Assembly (NCBI GenBank): GCA_019779905.1
Contig: JABAKE010000006.1
Location: 62,001-126,000, forward strand
Direction: 5' to 3'
DNA from: Modestobacter lapidis
GTDB lineage: Bacteria > Actinomycetota > Actinomycetes > Mycobacteriales > Geodermatophilaceae
Length of the DNA: 64,000 nucleotides
A program made the position numbers and the translations under genes. Under the pieces are notes generated by a model. It ran no database searches. It was not told the DNA's origin and worked only from the letters and a program-made list of their open reading frames with translations. Below, one piece after another: positions 29,415-39,775 of the stretch (positions within the stretch are counted from its first letter, which is position 1; the number at the start of each line of letters is the position of its first letter).

Positions 29415-30091
29415 TGGTCGGGCAGGACCACGACGCGGCGGTTCGGCTCCTCGCCCTCCGACTCGCTGCGCACCCCGGCGGCGGCGGCGATGACATCGTG
29501 GACCACCTTCCGCTCGAAGGGGTTCATGGCGGCCAACCGCTCGGGCTGCCGGCTCTCCGCGACCCGGGTCGCGGCCTCGGTGGCCAGGGTGGTCAGGTCG
29601 GCCCGGCGCTTGGCCCGGAAGCCGCCGATGTCGAGCATCAACCGGCTGCGCACCCCGGTGGACTGGGCGACGGCGAGCCGGGTGAGTTCCTGCAGCGCCT
29701 CCAGGGTGGCGCCCTCGGGCCCGATCAGCGTCTTCAGCTGACCGCCGACCACGGCGACCGAGGCGCGGTCGCCCTCCACGTCGAGGTCGATGTCGCCGTC
29801 CACGTCCAGGATGTCGAGCAGCCGCTCGAGGTAGTCGCCGGCGACGTCGCCCTCGCGGACGAGGAGCCTGTCGGCCGACTCGTCGTCCTCGTCGTCCTCG
29901 TCCCCGTCATCGCCCTCCCCGTCGTCGCCGTCGTCCTCGTCGTCGACCGGCTCCACGACGGCGTCGGTCGACGCCTCGTCGGCATCGGGCAGCGCCGGGT
30001 CGGTGCCGTCCCCGGCGTCGGGGGCCCGGGTCAGCACGGCGTCCGAGGTGGCCTCGGCGGTGGTCACGGTATCGTTGTCGGGTGCACTCAC
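29411..30091 (-). CDS. jag: RNA-binding protein Jag/KhpB (KH and R3H domains)
   Basis: A 226-residue protein. Residues 1-75 are strongly acidic and disordered (runs of Asp and Glu). About 85-155 is a KH-like domain (GPEGATLEALQELTRLAVAQ) and about 160-226 an R3H domain with RLAAMNPFERKVVHDVIA. It starts at a GTG with GGAGG 8 nt upstream; the longer frame upstream overlaps yidC. It lies between yidC and rsmG as in most actinobacteria. The family binds RNA and affects cell division and elongation. Confidence 0.93.
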   Translation of the reverse strand: MSAPDNDTVTTAEATSDAVLTRAPDAGDGTDPALPDADEASTDAVVEPVDDEDDGDDGEGDDGDEDDEDDESADRLLVREGDVAGDYLERLLDILDVDGDIDLDVEGDRASVAVVGGQLKTLIGPEGATLEALQELTRLAVAQSTGVRSRLMLDIGGFRAKRRADLTTLATEAATRVAESRQPERLAAMNPFERKVVHDVIAAAAGVRSESEGEEPNRRVVVLPDQ

Positions 30092-30182
30092 GGTGGTTCC
30101 TCCCAGGGTCGTGCAGGCGGCCGGGCGAACCCGGTGGTCGAGGGGCCGGTGACGACCGGCCGGTGTGGCGGCGACCCGGAGG

Positions 30183-31337
30183 TCAGCGGCGCTTGCGCTT
30201 GCCCCGGTTGGCCGGAGCCGGCCCGGAACCGCCTCCGGAGCTCCCGCGCGGCCGGTTGGAGGCACCGGACGGGCGCCCGTTGGCGCCACCGGACGCGGTC
30301 GACCCGCTCGAGCCGGTGCCGACGGTGCCGTCCGCGGGGCCGTCCGCGGGGCCGTCCGTGGGACCGGCAGCGTCCGTGGGCGGAACCGCGCCGTCCGGGC
30401 CGACCGTGGACCCGGGGGCCACCGTGGGGGAGGTACCGGCCGGACGACCGGGCTTCGGGCGGACCGGCTTGACGCCGGGCTTGGGGGCAAGCGACTTGGG
30501 GTCGATGGCCGGCCGGTCGGCGGCGGCCTTGGCCAGCGCGCCCGGCGAGCCGGGCGGCGGCAGCTTCTTGAGGATGTAGAACTGCTGGCCGAGGGTCCAC
30601 AGGTTGTTGGTGAACCAGTAGAGCAGCACGCCGATGGGGAAGAAGAACCCGGTGACGAAGAGGCTCAGCGGCATGCCGTAGAGCAGCAGCTTCTGCACCA
30701 TCGCGGCCTGGCCCTCGACCGGCCCGGATCGCTTCATGATCTGCCGCTGGGTGTAGTACGTCGTGGCGCACATGACCACGATCAGCACGAAGGCGACGAT
30801 CCGGATGTTGGTGTAGGAAACGCCCGCCAGGGCGAGGATCGCGTCTTCCTTGGGCCCGTCCATGTTGAAGGACGAGGAGATCGGTGCGCCGAACAGCTGC
30901 GCGGACGCCGCCTGGTCGGTGAGCGTGTCGTCCCAGCTGTAGAGGCCGTCCTTGCCCGGGGCGAGCCGGCGCAGCACGTGGAACAGCGAGAGGAACACCG
31001 GGATCTGCGGCAGGATCGGCAGGCAGCCGGCCAGCGGGTTGACCCCGCGCTCCTTCTGCAGCGCCATCATCGCCTGGCTGAAGCCCTGCTTGTCCGAGCC
31101 GTACTGCTTGCGCAGCTTCTGGATCTCCGGCTGGATCTCCTGCATCGCCCGCTGCGACTTCACCTGCTTGACGAACAGCCGGAACAGCAGCACGCGGATC
31201 GTGACCACCAGGAACACGATCGACAGCGCCCAGGTGATGCCGCTGGCCGGGTCCAGGAAGCTGGAGAACAGCGTGTGCCACTGCTTCATCACCCAGGCGA
31301 TGCCGGTGTAGAGCCAGTTCAGGTTGAAGTCAAACAA
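30183..31337 (-). CDS. yidC: Membrane protein insertase YidC
   Basis: Inserts proteins into the membrane alone or with SecYEG. The 384-residue protein has [20 protein letters not shown], the first helix [20 protein letters not shown] with the conserved Arg, the [20 protein letters not shown] loop and three more helices ending with [21 protein letters not shown] long Pro/Gly/Ser tail ends in basic KRKRR, typical for ribosome contact. The start is TTG at 31337: AGGAGG lies 6 nt upstream and it gives the usual MFDF-type N-terminus. The yidD 3' end overlaps it by 8 nt. Confidence 0.95.
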   Translation of the reverse strand: MFDFNLNWLYTGIAWVMKQWHTLFSSFLDPASGITWALSIVFLVVTIRVLLFRLFVKQVKSQRAMQEIQPEIQKLRKQYGSDKQGFSQAMMALQKERGVNPLAGCLPILPQIPVFLSLFHVLRRLAPGKDGLYSWDDTLTDQAASAQLFGAPISSSFNMDGPKEDAILALAGVSYTNIRIVAFVLIVVMCATTYYTQRQIMKRSGPVEGQAAMVQKLLLYGMPLSLFVTGFFFPIGVLLYWFTNNLWTLGQQFYILKKLPPPGSPGALAKAAADRPAIDPKSLAPKPGVKPVRPKPGRPAGTSPTVAPGSTVGPDGAVPPTDAAGPTDGPADGPADGTVGTGSSGSTASGGANGRPSGASNRPRGSSGGGSGPAPANRGKRKRR

Positions 31338-31659
31338 CGCCAGCCTCCTGCGGCGGGGTCCGGCCGGGAGCCGGCCGGGGAGCACGATGGGGACGACGGT
31401 CCGTCCCGCTCGACGATGGGGTGCGCGGCGGCACCAGGTCGACGCCGCCGGGGTGCCAGGGCGCGCACTTGACCAGCCGGCGGGCCGCCAGCCAGCTGCC
31501 CCGGCCGGCGCCGTGGAGCTCCACGGCCTCGATGGCGTAGGCGCTGCAGGTGGGCTGGAACCGGCACCGCGGCGGCAGCACCGGGCTCACCGCGCGCTGG
31601 TAGAAGCCCGCGGCGGCCAGCAGGGCACGCGCGACCCGGCCCCGGCTCCCGCTCGTCAC
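31330..31659 (-). CDS. yidD: Membrane protein insertion efficiency factor YidD
   Basis: A 109-residue small protein with the family core [20 protein letters not shown] followed by [20 protein letters not shown] and [14 protein letters not shown]. It probably aids YidC-dependent insertion. GTG 31659 overlaps the rnpA stop (GTGA) and its own end overlaps yidC, so the rnpA-yidD-yidC block is tightly coupled. The C-terminal 30 residues are Pro/Arg-rich and not conserved. Confidence 0.95.
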   Translation of the reverse strand: MTSGSRGRVARALLAAAGFYQRAVSPVLPPRCRFQPTCSAYAIEAVELHGAGRGSWLAARRLVKCAPWHPGGVDLVPPRTPSSSGTDRRPHRAPRPAPGRTPPQEAGVV

Positions 31660-32039
31660 GGGCGGGATGCCCGGTCGCCGAGCAGCCGGTCCAGACCCGC
31701 GTCCAGGTCACGGCGCAGGGCCGCGGCACCGGCCGCGGCGGCCTCCGGCCGGGCCCGCACGACGAGGTCGGCGGTCGTGGGGAGGCGGTCGAGCCGGTCG
31801 CGCAGCAGGTGGCGCAGCTGACGGGTCACCCGGTGCCGGCAGACCGAGTTGCCGACGGCCTTGCCGACCACGAAACCGGCCCGTGGCCCGGGCCGAGGGT
31901 CACCAGGACCCCCGGCCGGGGCGACGGGCCGTACAGGGAGGTAGTGCAGCACCATGGTCGGACGGCCGGCACGGCGTCCGGTCCGGACGACCACGGTGAA
32001 GTCCGGCCGCCGGCGCAGGCGTGCCTGCGCTGGCAGCAC
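31656..32039 (-). CDS. rnpA: Ribonuclease P protein component
   Basis: Protein subunit of RNase P, which matures tRNA 5' ends. The 127-residue protein starts [20 protein letters not shown] and carries the RNR signature region [20 protein letters not shown]. The GTG at 32039 is one base from the rpmH stop; earlier in-frame codons would run into rpmH. Middle loop is Pro/Gly-rich ([18 protein letters not shown]). Confidence 0.94.
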   Translation of the reverse strand: MLPAQARLRRRPDFTVVVRTGRRAGRPTMVLHYLPVRPVAPAGGPGDPRPGPRAGFVVGKAVGNSVCRHRVTRQLRHLLRDRLDRLPTTADLVVRARPEAAAAGAAALRRDLDAGLDRLLGDRASRP

Positions 32040-32040
32040 G

Positions 32041-32178
32041 TCAGGCGGAGAGCTTGTCGCGACCCTTGCCACGGCGGGCGGCGAGGATGGCGCGCCCGGC
32101 CCGGGTGCGCATCCGCAGCCGGAAGCCGTGGGTCTTGGACCGGCGGCGGTTGTTCGGCTGGAACGTGCGCTTGCTCAC
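32041..32178 (-). CDS. rpmH: 50S ribosomal protein L34
   Basis: A 45-residue basic protein: [20 protein letters not shown], then [20 protein letters not shown] and KLSA. This is the complete L34 sequence pattern. It starts with GTG; GGGAG is 6 nt upstream. It heads the cluster rpmH-rnpA-yidD-yidC-jag-rsmG-parA-parB and is divergent from dnaA, the classical actinobacterial arrangement. Confidence 0.97.
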   Translation of the reverse strand: MSKRTFQPNNRRRSKTHGFRLRMRTRAGRAILAARRGKGRDKLSA

Positions 32179-32857
32179 GAGGGACTCCCACTACTGATGA
32201 CGTCGGCGCGGTGCGACCCGGGTCGGGCCGCACACGCGTGCGGGTGCAGGCTGGTCGCGGGACCCGCGACCGCTCCCTGCACCCGAGGCTGGTCTGCCGT
32301 GGGCCGGCCGCCCGGTGTCGTGCACGCAGTTCACGCGGGCACCGGTCGGCTGTCCACAGACTCCGACCAGCATAGCCGAGTTACGACGGCGACCGCGTCG
32401 CGCCCGGCGTACCGGTCGACCCGTCATGCTCCACCCGCGCACACTGCGGACGGGGAGGACACGCCGCGGGCGGGCGCCGTACCCGGGCCGGACTCGCCGG
32501 TGCTCGTTGCCGGGCTGTGGATGGGGCTGTTAGCGTCGCCGTCGCTCCGCGGTGGACGACCGGGCCCCGCCACGGGCGCCGACCTGGTCGCGCACCCGGT
32601 TGCAACCGCATCCCACCGAACACCCCTACACCGCCCTGACCAGCGACGACGTGGTCCAGCCAGGCCCGGTCCCCGCCGAGACTGCGGCGGACGTCACCAG
32701 CCGTGCACACTCTGTGGACACCGGTGTGGAAGCAGCTCGGCTGGAGTCCACACCTGGGGACCGGCCGGGGGACCCAGCCGGGTCCCGGGAACGGGCGCAC
32801 CGCGGCGGAACCGTCGATGCGGCGCGGAACAGAAGCACCGAAAGGGGACAACAGTCG
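32179..32857. other. rpmH-dnaA intergenic region
   Basis: About 680 bp with no credible gene. It holds the divergent rpmH and dnaA promoters. DnaA-box-like sites: CTGTCCACA at 32350-32358 and TGTGGACAC at 32713-32721 (reverse). These suggest autoregulation of dnaA or a second part of a bipartite origin. Confidence 0.6.
32507..32536 (+). promoter_or_regulatory. Candidate dnaA promoter
   Basis: TTGCCG and TAGCGT are separated by 18 nt, a fair sigma-70-like pair. A degenerate DnaA box (TGTGGATGG) lies in the spacer. The 5' leader would be about 315 nt. Alternative promoters are possible. Confidence 0.35.
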
Positions 32858-34870
32858 ATGGCCGACTCCACGGTCGACCTGGCGACGGTCTGGGACCAGA
32901 TCCGCGACCGGCTCGCCACCAGCCTGTCCCCTCAGCAGAACGCGATGCTGAACCTGACCCGCCCGCTGGGCCTGGTCGAGGACACCGCCGTCCTGGCGGC
33001 GCCCAACGAGTTCACCCAGACGGTCCTCGAGTCCCGCATGCGCCTGGTGCTGGCCGAGGCGCTGTCGGAGCAGTTCGGCCGGGCCATCAGGGTCGCCGTC
33101 CAGCTCGAGGACGCCCCACCGGCGGCCGACCCGGCCGCCGAGGCCCAGCAGCCGCTCGACCCCCGGTGGGGAGCCGAGCGCCCGGGGAACGGTCCGCCCG
33201 AGCGCGCCGCCGAACGCCCCGCCGCACCCCGTCCCGCCGACCGCTTCGAGTCCTACGTGCAGCAGCGGCTGCCCGACGACCGCTACGCGACGGAGCGGTT
33301 CGGGGACGAGCGGTTCGGGGACGAGCGCTTCGCCACCGACCGGTTCTCCGCCGGGCGCTCGGCCGCCGAGCAGCAGTTCGCCGACGACCGCTTCGCCGAG
33401 GGCTTCGCCGCCGGCCGGTCCGAGGAGGACCGGGCCGCCCGCGACCGGGCCGCCCAGGACCGGGCGGAGGAGGATCGCGCCGCCCGCGACCGAGCCGACG
33501 ACGGCCGCAGCGCGTTCGGCGTCCGCAGCGACGTGGTCCGCTCGGACGTGTGGCTGCCGGAGTCCGGGGACGGCCGGGACTGGTCACGCGGCGCGGCGGA
33601 CCCGGAGCGGGCCGACCTCGATGCCGGCCCGGCCGCCGACCTCCGCGGTGGTCCGGTGGACGGCGGGGGCAGCGGCCTCCGGCAGTCCCCGGACGACGCC
33701 CGGCGCGGGGTGGCCCCCTGGGACACCGAACCGGCCGACCGGAGCGGTGCCGAGCGCCGTCCCGGCGACCGGCAGTCACCCCGCGGTTCCGGCGCCGTCC
33801 CACTGTTCGCCGACCGGCACCGGCCGGCCGGGCTGGACCCGGGGCTCAATCCCAAGTACCTGTTCGACAGCTTCGTCATCGGCAACAGCAACCGGTTCGC
33901 CCATGCCGCGGCGGTCGCGGTCGCCGAGGCGCCGGCCCGGGCCTACAACCCGCTGTTCATCTACGGCGACTCCGGGCTGGGCAAGACCCACCTGCTGCAC
34001 GCGATCGGGCACTACGCCGCCCGGATGTTCCCCAACGTGCGGGTGCGGTACGTCAGCACCGAGGAGTTCACCAACGAGTTCATCAACCTGGTGCACTCCG
34101 GGCGGGCCGAGGACTTCCGGCGTCGCTACCGGGACATCGACTTCCTGCTGATCGACGACATCCAGTTCCTGGAACGCGCCGAGCGCACCCAGGAGGAGTT
34201 CTTCCACACCTTCAACACGCTGCACAACGCCAGCAAGCAGATCGTGATCACCTCCGACCGGGCGCCCAAGAAGCTGACGACGCTGGAGGACCGGCTGCGG
34301 ACCCGCTTCGAGTGGGGCCTGATCACCGACGTCCAGGCGCCGGACCTGGAGACCCGGATCGCGATCCTGCGGAAGAAGGCGTGGGGCGAGCGCCTGCAGG
34401 CGCCCGACGCGGTGCTCGAGTTCATCGCCAGCAAGGTGCAGACCAACATCCGCGAGCTCGAGGGCGCGCTGATCCGGGTCACCGCCTTCGCCAGCCTGAA
34501 CAAGCAGCCGGTCGACCTGGCGCTCGCCGAGCTGGTGCTCAAGGACCTGATCAGCGACGAGCAGGGACCGCAGATCACCGCGGCGATCATCATGGCCGCG
34601 ACCGCGGAGTACTTCTCGGTGACGATGGAGGAGCTGCAGGGCGCCAACCGCAGCCGCACCCTGGTCAACGCCCGGCAGATCGCCATGTACCTGTGCCGGG
34701 AGCTGACCGAGCTGTCGCTGCCGCGGATCGGGGCGTCCTTCGGCGGCAAGGACCACACCACGGTGATGCACGCGGTCAAGAAGATCACCGGCCTGATGAG
34801 CGAGCGCCGGGCCACCTACACCCAGGTCACCGAGCTCACTGCCCGGATCAAGAGCCGCGCCCGTTCGTAA
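32858..34870 (+). CDS. dnaA: Chromosomal replication initiator DnaA
   Basis: Opens oriC. The 670-residue protein has domain I (1-85), a very long disordered linker (about 86-330) and an AAA+ domain (about 331-550; [39 protein letters not shown]). Domain IV is at the end, with [20 protein letters not shown]. The linker is built of DER/DRF and DRA repeats (residues 140-215). Most bacterial DnaA are 440-520 residues; Streptomyces has a comparable long linker. The ATG at 32858 begins [15 protein letters not shown], the usual N-terminus, although the frame is open for another 100 codons. A hairpin repeat begins right after the stop. Confidence 0.97.
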   Translation: MADSTVDLATVWDQIRDRLATSLSPQQNAMLNLTRPLGLVEDTAVLAAPNEFTQTVLESRMRLVLAEALSEQFGRAIRVAVQLEDAPPAADPAAEAQQPLDPRWGAERPGNGPPERAAERPAAPRPADRFESYVQQRLPDDRYATERFGDERFGDERFATDRFSAGRSAAEQQFADDRFAEGFAAGRSEEDRAARDRAAQDRAEEDRAARDRADDGRSAFGVRSDVVRSDVWLPESGDGRDWSRGAADPERADLDAGPAADLRGGPVDGGGSGLRQSPDDARRGVAPWDTEPADRSGAERRPGDRQSPRGSGAVPLFADRHRPAGLDPGLNPKYLFDSFVIGNSNRFAHAAAVAVAEAPARAYNPLFIYGDSGLGKTHLLHAIGHYAARMFPNVRVRYVSTEEFTNEFINLVHSGRAEDFRRRYRDIDFLLIDDIQFLERAERTQEEFFHTFNTLHNASKQIVITSDRAPKKLTTLEDRLRTRFEWGLITDVQAPDLETRIAILRKKAWGERLQAPDAVLEFIASKVQTNIRELEGALIRVTAFASLNKQPVDLALAELVLKDLISDEQGPQITAAIIMAATAEYFSVTMEELQGANRSRTLVNARQIAMYLCRELTELSLPRIGASFGGKDHTTVMHAVKKITGLMSERRATYTQVTELTARIKSRARS

Positions 34871-34926
34871 GGCCCCGTCGCAGGGGCCCACTGCGAGCCT
34901 GCGAGTAGTGGGGGGCGACGGGGTCC
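34871..34926 (-). repeat. Post-stop hairpin repeat, copy D
   Basis: Fifty-six bases starting directly after the dnaA TAA, in inverted orientation: GGCCCCGTCG ... CGACGGGGTCC. On the minus strand the arms are CCCCGTCG/CGACGGGG, different from all other copies but fully paired. Confidence 0.8.
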
Positions 34927-35568
34927 TCTTATCCCCTTGTCCCCAGGACTGTGCACAGCCTGGGGAGATCTTCCGGTCCACGGCCCGCGCCCAGGATCTC
35001 CACCACCGCCGTGCCGCCCCACACCCCCCGACGCGCCGCTGACCTGCGATGTCCCACCCGGAGAGGCGGGCTGTCCACACGTGTGGGACGACGGCCGGGC
35101 CCGCCGTCCCCTGTCCACGGGGCCCGGGGAACCGGCTGGGGACGGACCTGGGCGTCGACCGGGGACTGGGGGTGGAGACGGGTCGACGGCGGTGCACAGC
35201 GGTCGAGTTGTCCACGTGTCGACACAGGACGACGCCTGCGGGCCCACAGCGGGCCAACAGGGCGGTTCCGGGGGCGACCTGCACGAACAGGCCCGGTCCC
35301 CAGCTTCCACACCTGTGATGACGAAGATGAAGTACTTCTCCCAATGTGTTCTCGAACCACACTCTCCGATGGGAGAGCGTCCGGTCGGGCCCGCCGGGCT
35401 CCCGACCGGACCGGCACAGCAACGAGCCAGCGCACCGATCGGCCGCGGGGCTGTCCGCGGGGGCACCTGGCACGGCACGATGGGCGGCGCAGGGGAGGAT
35501 GAGCGCCGCACGCGGTGCCCTCCGGCCCCGCGCGACAGCAGCACAGACGAGCATGGGGTGGGTTCGAG
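34927..35568. other. Replication origin oriC (dnaA-dnaN spacer)
   Basis: About 640 noncoding bases between dnaA and dnaN, the actinobacterial origin position. DnaA-box-like nonamers on the plus strand: TTGTCCCCA (34937-34945), CTGTGCACA (34949-34957), CTGTCCACA (35071-35079), CTGTCCACG (35111-35119), TTGTCCACG (35208-35216). None is a perfect TTGTCCACA; many weak boxes are usual in this phylum. The least GC-rich stretch, about 35311-35356 with the palindrome GAAGTACTTC, is the best candidate unwinding element. Confidence 0.85.
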
Positions 35569-36732
35569 ATGAAGTTCCGGGTGGCACGTGAGGTGCTCGC
35601 CGAGGCCGTTGCCTGGACGGCGCGCAGCCTGCCGCCGCGGCCCTCGGTGCCCGTCCTGGCCGGGATCATGCTGGAGGTCGAGGGCTCCCAGCTGTCGGTG
35701 TCCGGCTTCGACTACGAGGTCTCGGCCCGCTCCGAGATCGACGTCCAGTCCACCGAGGGTGGCAAGGCGCTGGTGCCCGGCCGGCTGCTGGCCGAGATCA
35801 CCCGGGCGCTGCCGCCGCACCAGGTCGAGATCGTCGCCGAGGGCGCCCGCCTGTCGATCAGCTGCGGAAACGCGAAGTTCTCGCTGCCGACACTGCCGGT
35901 GGAGGACTACCCGTCCCTGCCGTCGATGCCCTCCACGGCCGGCGTCGTCGACAGCGACGCCTTCGCCGAGGCGGTCGGTCAGGTCGCCGTCGCCGCCGGC
36001 CGCGACGACACGCTGCCGATGCTCACCGGCGTCCGGCTGGAGATCGAGGACGACCTGGTCACCCTCGCCGCCACCGACCGCTACCGGCTCGCCGTGCGGG
36101 AGTTCGCCTGGCGTCCGGAGACCCCGGGCCTGACAGCGGCCGTGCTGGTGCCCGCGCGCACCCTCGCCGACGCGGCGAAGACGCTGACCAGCGGCCCGGA
36201 GGTGGTGCTGTCGCTGTCCTCCGGCGGCTCCGGGGAGGGCATCCTGGGCCTGTCCGGCAAGGACCGGCAGACCACCACCCGGCTGCTGGACGCCGAGTTC
36301 GTCAAGTACCGGGCGATCATGCCCAGCGAGTCGACGTCCAGCGCGCTGCTGCCGGTCGGGTTGTTCACCGACGCCGCCAAGCGCGTCGCCCTGGTCGCCG
36401 AGCGCGGCACTCCGCTGCGCTGCGAGTTCACCCCCGGGCAGGTCACACTGCGCGCCGGCGGCAGCGACGAGGAGGGGCAGGCGGAGGAGCGCTGCGACGT
36501 CGAGTTCGACGGCGACGCGCTGACCATCGGGTTCAACCCGACGTTCCTGCTCGACGGCCTGGCCGCGGTCCACACCGAGCGGGCCCGGATGGACTTCACC
36601 ACCGCCCTCAAGCCCGCCGTGCTCTCCGGGTTCGAGGAGCCCCCGGCCGACGCGGACAGCGGGCAGCAGCGGCCGGCCGAGCGCCCGGGCAGCTACCGCT
36701 ACCTGATCATGCCGGTGCGCCTGCCCGGGTAG
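35569..36732 (+). CDS. dnaN: DNA polymerase III beta subunit (sliding clamp)
   Basis: Ring-shaped processivity factor of 387 residues with the three-domain clamp pattern: MKFRVAREVLAEAVAWTARS, PRPSVPVLAGIMLEVEGSQL, LPTLPVEDYPSLPSMP, LTGVRLEIEDDLVTLAATDR and the C-terminal YRYLIMPVRLPG. The ATG at 35569 is the first codon with clamp homology. An acidic/Gln insert (EEPPADADSGQQRPAERPG) precedes the last strand. The gene is followed by another hairpin repeat 5 nt after the stop. Confidence 0.97.
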   Translation: MKFRVAREVLAEAVAWTARSLPPRPSVPVLAGIMLEVEGSQLSVSGFDYEVSARSEIDVQSTEGGKALVPGRLLAEITRALPPHQVEIVAEGARLSISCGNAKFSLPTLPVEDYPSLPSMPSTAGVVDSDAFAEAVGQVAVAAGRDDTLPMLTGVRLEIEDDLVTLAATDRYRLAVREFAWRPETPGLTAAVLVPARTLADAAKTLTSGPEVVLSLSSGGSGEGILGLSGKDRQTTTRLLDAEFVKYRAIMPSESTSSALLPVGLFTDAAKRVALVAERGTPLRCEFTPGQVTLRAGGSDEEGQAEERCDVEFDGDALTIGFNPTFLLDGLAAVHTERARMDFTTALKPAVLSGFEEPPADADSGQQRPAERPGSYRYLIMPVRLPG

Positions 36733-36737
36733 TAGAA

Positions 36738-36793
36738 GGACCCTCCTGCCCCCCACCGCTCGCAGGCTCGCGGCGGGTCCCTGCAGGAGGGCC
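36738..36793 (+). repeat. Post-stop hairpin repeat, copy E
   Basis: Fifty-six bases starting 5 nt after the dnaN stop. The outer arms are CCCTCCTG/CAGGAGGG. The centre, CCCCCCACCGCTCGCAGGCT, is shared with other copies. Confidence 0.8.
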
Positions 36794-36832
36794 TAAGAGC
36801 ACCACACACATCGACGTTGAGGAGGACCAGCC

Positions 36833-37765
36833 GTGCAGCTGGGGATGGTCGGGCTGGGCAAGATGGGCGGCAACATGACCGAGCGGCTGCGCCGCGCCGG
36901 TCACGAGGTGGTCGGCTACGACCAGTCCGCTCCCACACGGGACGTCGACAGCCTCGAGGCCCTGGTCGAGGCGCTGCCGGCACCACGCGTGGTGTGGGTG
37001 ATGGTGCCCAGCGGGGCGCCGACCCAGCAGACGGTCCGGGCGCTGGGCGACCTGCTCGCCGAGGGCGACGTCGTCGTCGAGGGCGGGAACTCGAAGTACA
37101 CCGAGGACCAGGTGCACGCCGACGAGCTGAAGGCCAAGGGCATCGGCTACGTCGACGCCGGCGTCTCCGGTGGGGTGTGGGGCCTGGAGAACGGCTACGC
37201 CCTCATGGTGGGCGGGTCGAAGGAGGACGTCGCCAAGGTCCAGCCGGTCTTCGACGCGCTCCGGCCGCCGAGCCCGACCGACGAGTCCGGTGCGGCAATC
37301 CCCGGTGCGGGCTTCGTGCACGCCGGCCCGGTGGGTGCCGGCCACTTCGCCAAGATGGTCCACAACGGCATCGAGTACGCGCTGATGCAGGCCTACGGCG
37401 AGGGCTACGAGCTGCTCGCCGCCGTCGACCTGATCGAGGACGTCCCGGGCGTCGTCGCCTCCTGGACCCAGGGCACGGTGATCCGGTCCTGGCTGCTGGA
37501 CCTGCTGGTCCGCGCGCTGCAGGAAGACCCGGCACTGGACAAGATCACCGGTTACGCCGAGGATTCCGGCGAGGGTCGCTGGACGGTCGAGCAGGCGATC
37601 GAGCACGCCGTCCCGATGCCGGCGATCGCCGCCTCGCTGTTCGCCCGGTTCTCCTCCCGCCAGGAGGACTCCCCGACGATGAAGGCCGTCGCCGCGCTGC
37701 GGAACCAGTTCGGCGGGCACGCCGTGCGCGCGATCCGGACGCAGGAGGCCGAGGAGCCCGCGTGA
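36833..37765 (+). CDS. gnd: 6-phosphogluconate dehydrogenase, decarboxylating, short (GndA-type)
   Basis: Oxidises 6-phosphogluconate to ribulose 5-phosphate. The 310 residues contain [20 protein letters not shown] (dinucleotide site), [34 protein letters not shown] and [20 protein letters not shown]. The length is that of the short, often NAD-preferring class rather than the 470-residue enzyme. GTG 36833 has GAGGAGG 7 nt upstream. Its place between dnaN and recF is a common actinobacterial feature. The stop is followed by a hairpin repeat and a tandem array. Confidence 0.95.
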   Translation: MQLGMVGLGKMGGNMTERLRRAGHEVVGYDQSAPTRDVDSLEALVEALPAPRVVWVMVPSGAPTQQTVRALGDLLAEGDVVVEGGNSKYTEDQVHADELKAKGIGYVDAGVSGGVWGLENGYALMVGGSKEDVAKVQPVFDALRPPSPTDESGAAIPGAGFVHAGPVGAGHFAKMVHNGIEYALMQAYGEGYELLAAVDLIEDVPGVVASWTQGTVIRSWLLDLLVRALQEDPALDKITGYAEDSGEGRWTVEQAIEHAVPMPAIAASLFARFSSRQEDSPTMKAVAALRNQFGGHAVRAIRTQEAEEPA

Positions 37766-37769
37766 GGAA

Positions 37770-37825
37770 GGACCCCCGTGCCCCCCACGCCTCGCAGGCT
37801 CGGCGCGGGCCCCTGCACGGGGGCC
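37770..37825 (+). repeat. Post-stop hairpin repeat, copy F
   Basis: Fifty-six bases starting 4 nt after the gnd stop. Arms CCCCCGTG/CACGGGGG pair. Its 3' half is the first unit of the tandem array that follows. Confidence 0.8.
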
Positions 37826-38020
37826 GTTCCAGCACGTCACCCGCTCGGCGCGGGCCCCTGCACGGGGGCCGTTCCAGCACGTCACCCGCTCGGCGCGGGC
37901 CCCTGCACGGGGGCCGTTCCAGCACGTCACCCGCTCGGCGCGGGCCCCTGCACGGGGGCCGTTCCAGCACGTCACCCGCTCGGCGCGGGCCCCTGCACGG
38001 GGGCCGTTCCAGCACGTCAC
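37798..38020 (+). repeat. Five tandem 45-bp repeats between gnd and recF
   Basis: Units begin at 37798, 37843, 37888, 37933 and 37978. Each reads GCTCGGCGCGGGCCCCTGCA then CGGGGGCC and GTTCCAGCACGTCACCC; the last unit loses its two final bases. Copies are identical, so the array is recent. The array is an expansion of the 3' half of hairpin copy F plus 17 flanking bases. The 5' half is not duplicated. Confidence 0.95.
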
Positions 38021-38033
38021 CGGGGACCTGAGC

Positions 38034-39254
38034 GTGTACGTCCGGCACCTGCAGGTCGGGCAGTTCCGCAACTGGGAGTCCGCGGACCTCGCGCTGACCC
38101 CCGGGCCCACCGTGCTGGTCGGCCGGAACGGGCAGGGCAAGACGAACCTGGTCGAGGCGGTCGGCTACCTGGCGACGCTGGGCAGCCACCGGGTCTCCGC
38201 GGACGCGCCGCTGGTACGGCACGGCGCGGCGCAGGCGGTGGTCCGCGCGGCCCTGCGGCGGGACGAGCGCGAGCTCCTCGTCGAGGTGGAGATCAACCCC
38301 GGTCGGGCCAACCGGGTGCGGGTGAACCGGTCACCGCTGCCCCGGCCGCGGGAACTGCTCGGCCTGGTCAAGACGGTGCTGTTCGCCCCGGAGGACCTCG
38401 CCCTGGTGCGCGGCGACCCGGCCGAGCGGCGCCGGTTCGTCGACGACCTGCTGGTCAGCCGCACCCCGCGGCTGGCCGGGGTGCGCGGCGACTACGACCG
38501 GGTGCTCAAGCAGCGGAACGCGCTGCTGAAGACGGCCCGGCTGGCCCGCGGCAACGCGCTGGCCACGCTGGACGTCTGGGACGGGCACCTCACCGAGCTG
38601 GGCGGGCAGCTGCTGGCCGCCCGGCTGCAGCTGCTCACCGACCTGGCGCCCTACGTCGCCGAGGCCTACGCCGGGGTCGCCGGGCCCGGCGCGGATGCCG
38701 CGGCGCTGGGCTACGCCAGCACCGTGCCGCTGGCCGGTGACGGCGCACCGATCGGGGACGGCGCCGGGAGCGGGACACGGCAACTGCCCGGCGCGGCGGA
38801 GCTCGCCGCGGCGCTGCAGGCGCGGGTGGCCGAGCGGCGGGCCGAGGAGATCGATCGCGGGGTGACCCTGGTCGGTCCGCACCGCGACGACCTGGTGCTG
38901 CACCTCGGGCCGGCCCCGGCGAAGGGCTACGCCAGCCACGGTGAGTCCTGGTCGTTCGCGCTGGCCCTCAAGCTGGCCTGCTTCGCCCTGCTCCGGGCCG
39001 AGGGGGAGGACCCGATCCTGGTGCTGGACGACGTGTTCGCCGAGCTGGACACCGGCCGCCGCACCGCGCTGGCGGCGGTGGCCGGCAGCGCGGAGCAGAC
39101 GCTGATCACCGCCGCGGTCGCGGAGGACGTGCCCGCCGCCCTGCGCGGCACCCGGGTGCTGGTGGCCGACGGCCACGCCCGGGTGCTGGCGCCCGAGGTG
39201 GGAGTGGAGCTCGAGCCGGGCCTCGAGCCGGTCGGGGAGCCCGCCGGTGACTGA
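38034..39254 (+). CDS. recF: DNA replication and repair protein RecF
   Basis: SMC-like ATPase that helps load RecA at gaps. The 406-residue protein has the Walker [41 protein letters not shown], the signature region [20 protein letters not shown] and Walker [20 protein letters not shown] 38034 gives [19 protein letters not shown], the standard start. It overlaps the DciA-like gene by 8 nt. There is no obvious SD because the start abuts the 45-bp repeat array. Confidence 0.96.
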   Translation: MYVRHLQVGQFRNWESADLALTPGPTVLVGRNGQGKTNLVEAVGYLATLGSHRVSADAPLVRHGAAQAVVRAALRRDERELLVEVEINPGRANRVRVNRSPLPRPRELLGLVKTVLFAPEDLALVRGDPAERRRFVDDLLVSRTPRLAGVRGDYDRVLKQRNALLKTARLARGNALATLDVWDGHLTELGGQLLAARLQLLTDLAPYVAEAYAGVAGPGADAAALGYASTVPLAGDGAPIGDGAGSGTRQLPGAAELAAALQARVAERRAEEIDRGVTLVGPHRDDLVLHLGPAPAKGYASHGESWSFALALKLACFALLRAEGEDPILVLDDVFAELDTGRRTALAAVAGSAEQTLITAAVAEDVPAALRGTRVLVADGHARVLAPEVGVELEPGLEPVGEPAGD

Positions 39255-39747
39255 CGAGCGCCCGGCCCGGCCCTCCGACATCGCCCGGGCCGCCCTCGAC
39301 GCGGCCCGCGCCGCGTCGGCCTCCCGTCCGCAGCCGACCCGCCGGCGGGTGGCCGGCCCCCGTCGGCGGTGGACCGGTCCGCACCCCGGCGCGGACGACC
39401 CGCAGCTGCTGGGCTCGCTGGTCGAGTCGCTGGTCAGCCAGCAGGACTGGACGGCGCACACCCGGGTCGGCTCGGTCTTCGGCCGCTGGGACACGCTGGT
39501 CGGCCCGGACATCGCCGAGCACTGCCGGCCCCAGTCGCTGTCGGAGGGGGAGCTGACGGTGGTGGCCGAGTCGACTGCCTGGGCGACTCAGCTGCGGCTG
39601 CTCGCGCCGAGGATCCTGGCGAAGCTGCACGACCAGGTCGGCGGGGACGTCGTGAAGCGGCTGCGCGTTGTCGGTCCGACGGCGCCGAACTGGAAGAAGG
39701 GGCCGCGCACCGTCCGCGGCCGCGGACCACGCGACACGTACGGATGA
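39247..39747 (+). CDS. DUF721/DciA family protein, probable helicase loader
   Basis: A 166-residue protein. The N-terminal 55 residues are basic and disordered. The DUF721 core is [20 protein letters not shown], then [40 protein letters not shown] and [20 protein letters not shown]. DciA proteins load the DnaB helicase in bacteria without DnaC. It starts at a GTG overlapping recF and fits the recF-DUF721-gyrB order of actinobacteria. Confidence 0.88.
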   Translation: MTDERPARPSDIARAALDAARAASASRPQPTRRRVAGPRRRWTGPHPGADDPQLLGSLVESLVSQQDWTAHTRVGSVFGRWDTLVGPDIAEHCRPQSLSEGELTVVAESTAWATQLRLLAPRILAKLHDQVGGDVVKRLRVVGPTAPNWKKGPRTVRGRGPRDTYG

Positions 39748-39775
39748 GCGCATCGACGGAGGGGACAGCGACACG

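Noticed and set aside
30945-30965. Additional parS-like CACGTGGAAC in yidC
   Set aside because: Only one half of the palindrome is present.
37766-38033. CRISPR array between gnd and recF
   Set aside because: The whole 45-bp unit is identical in all copies, with no unique spacers and no cas genes nearby.
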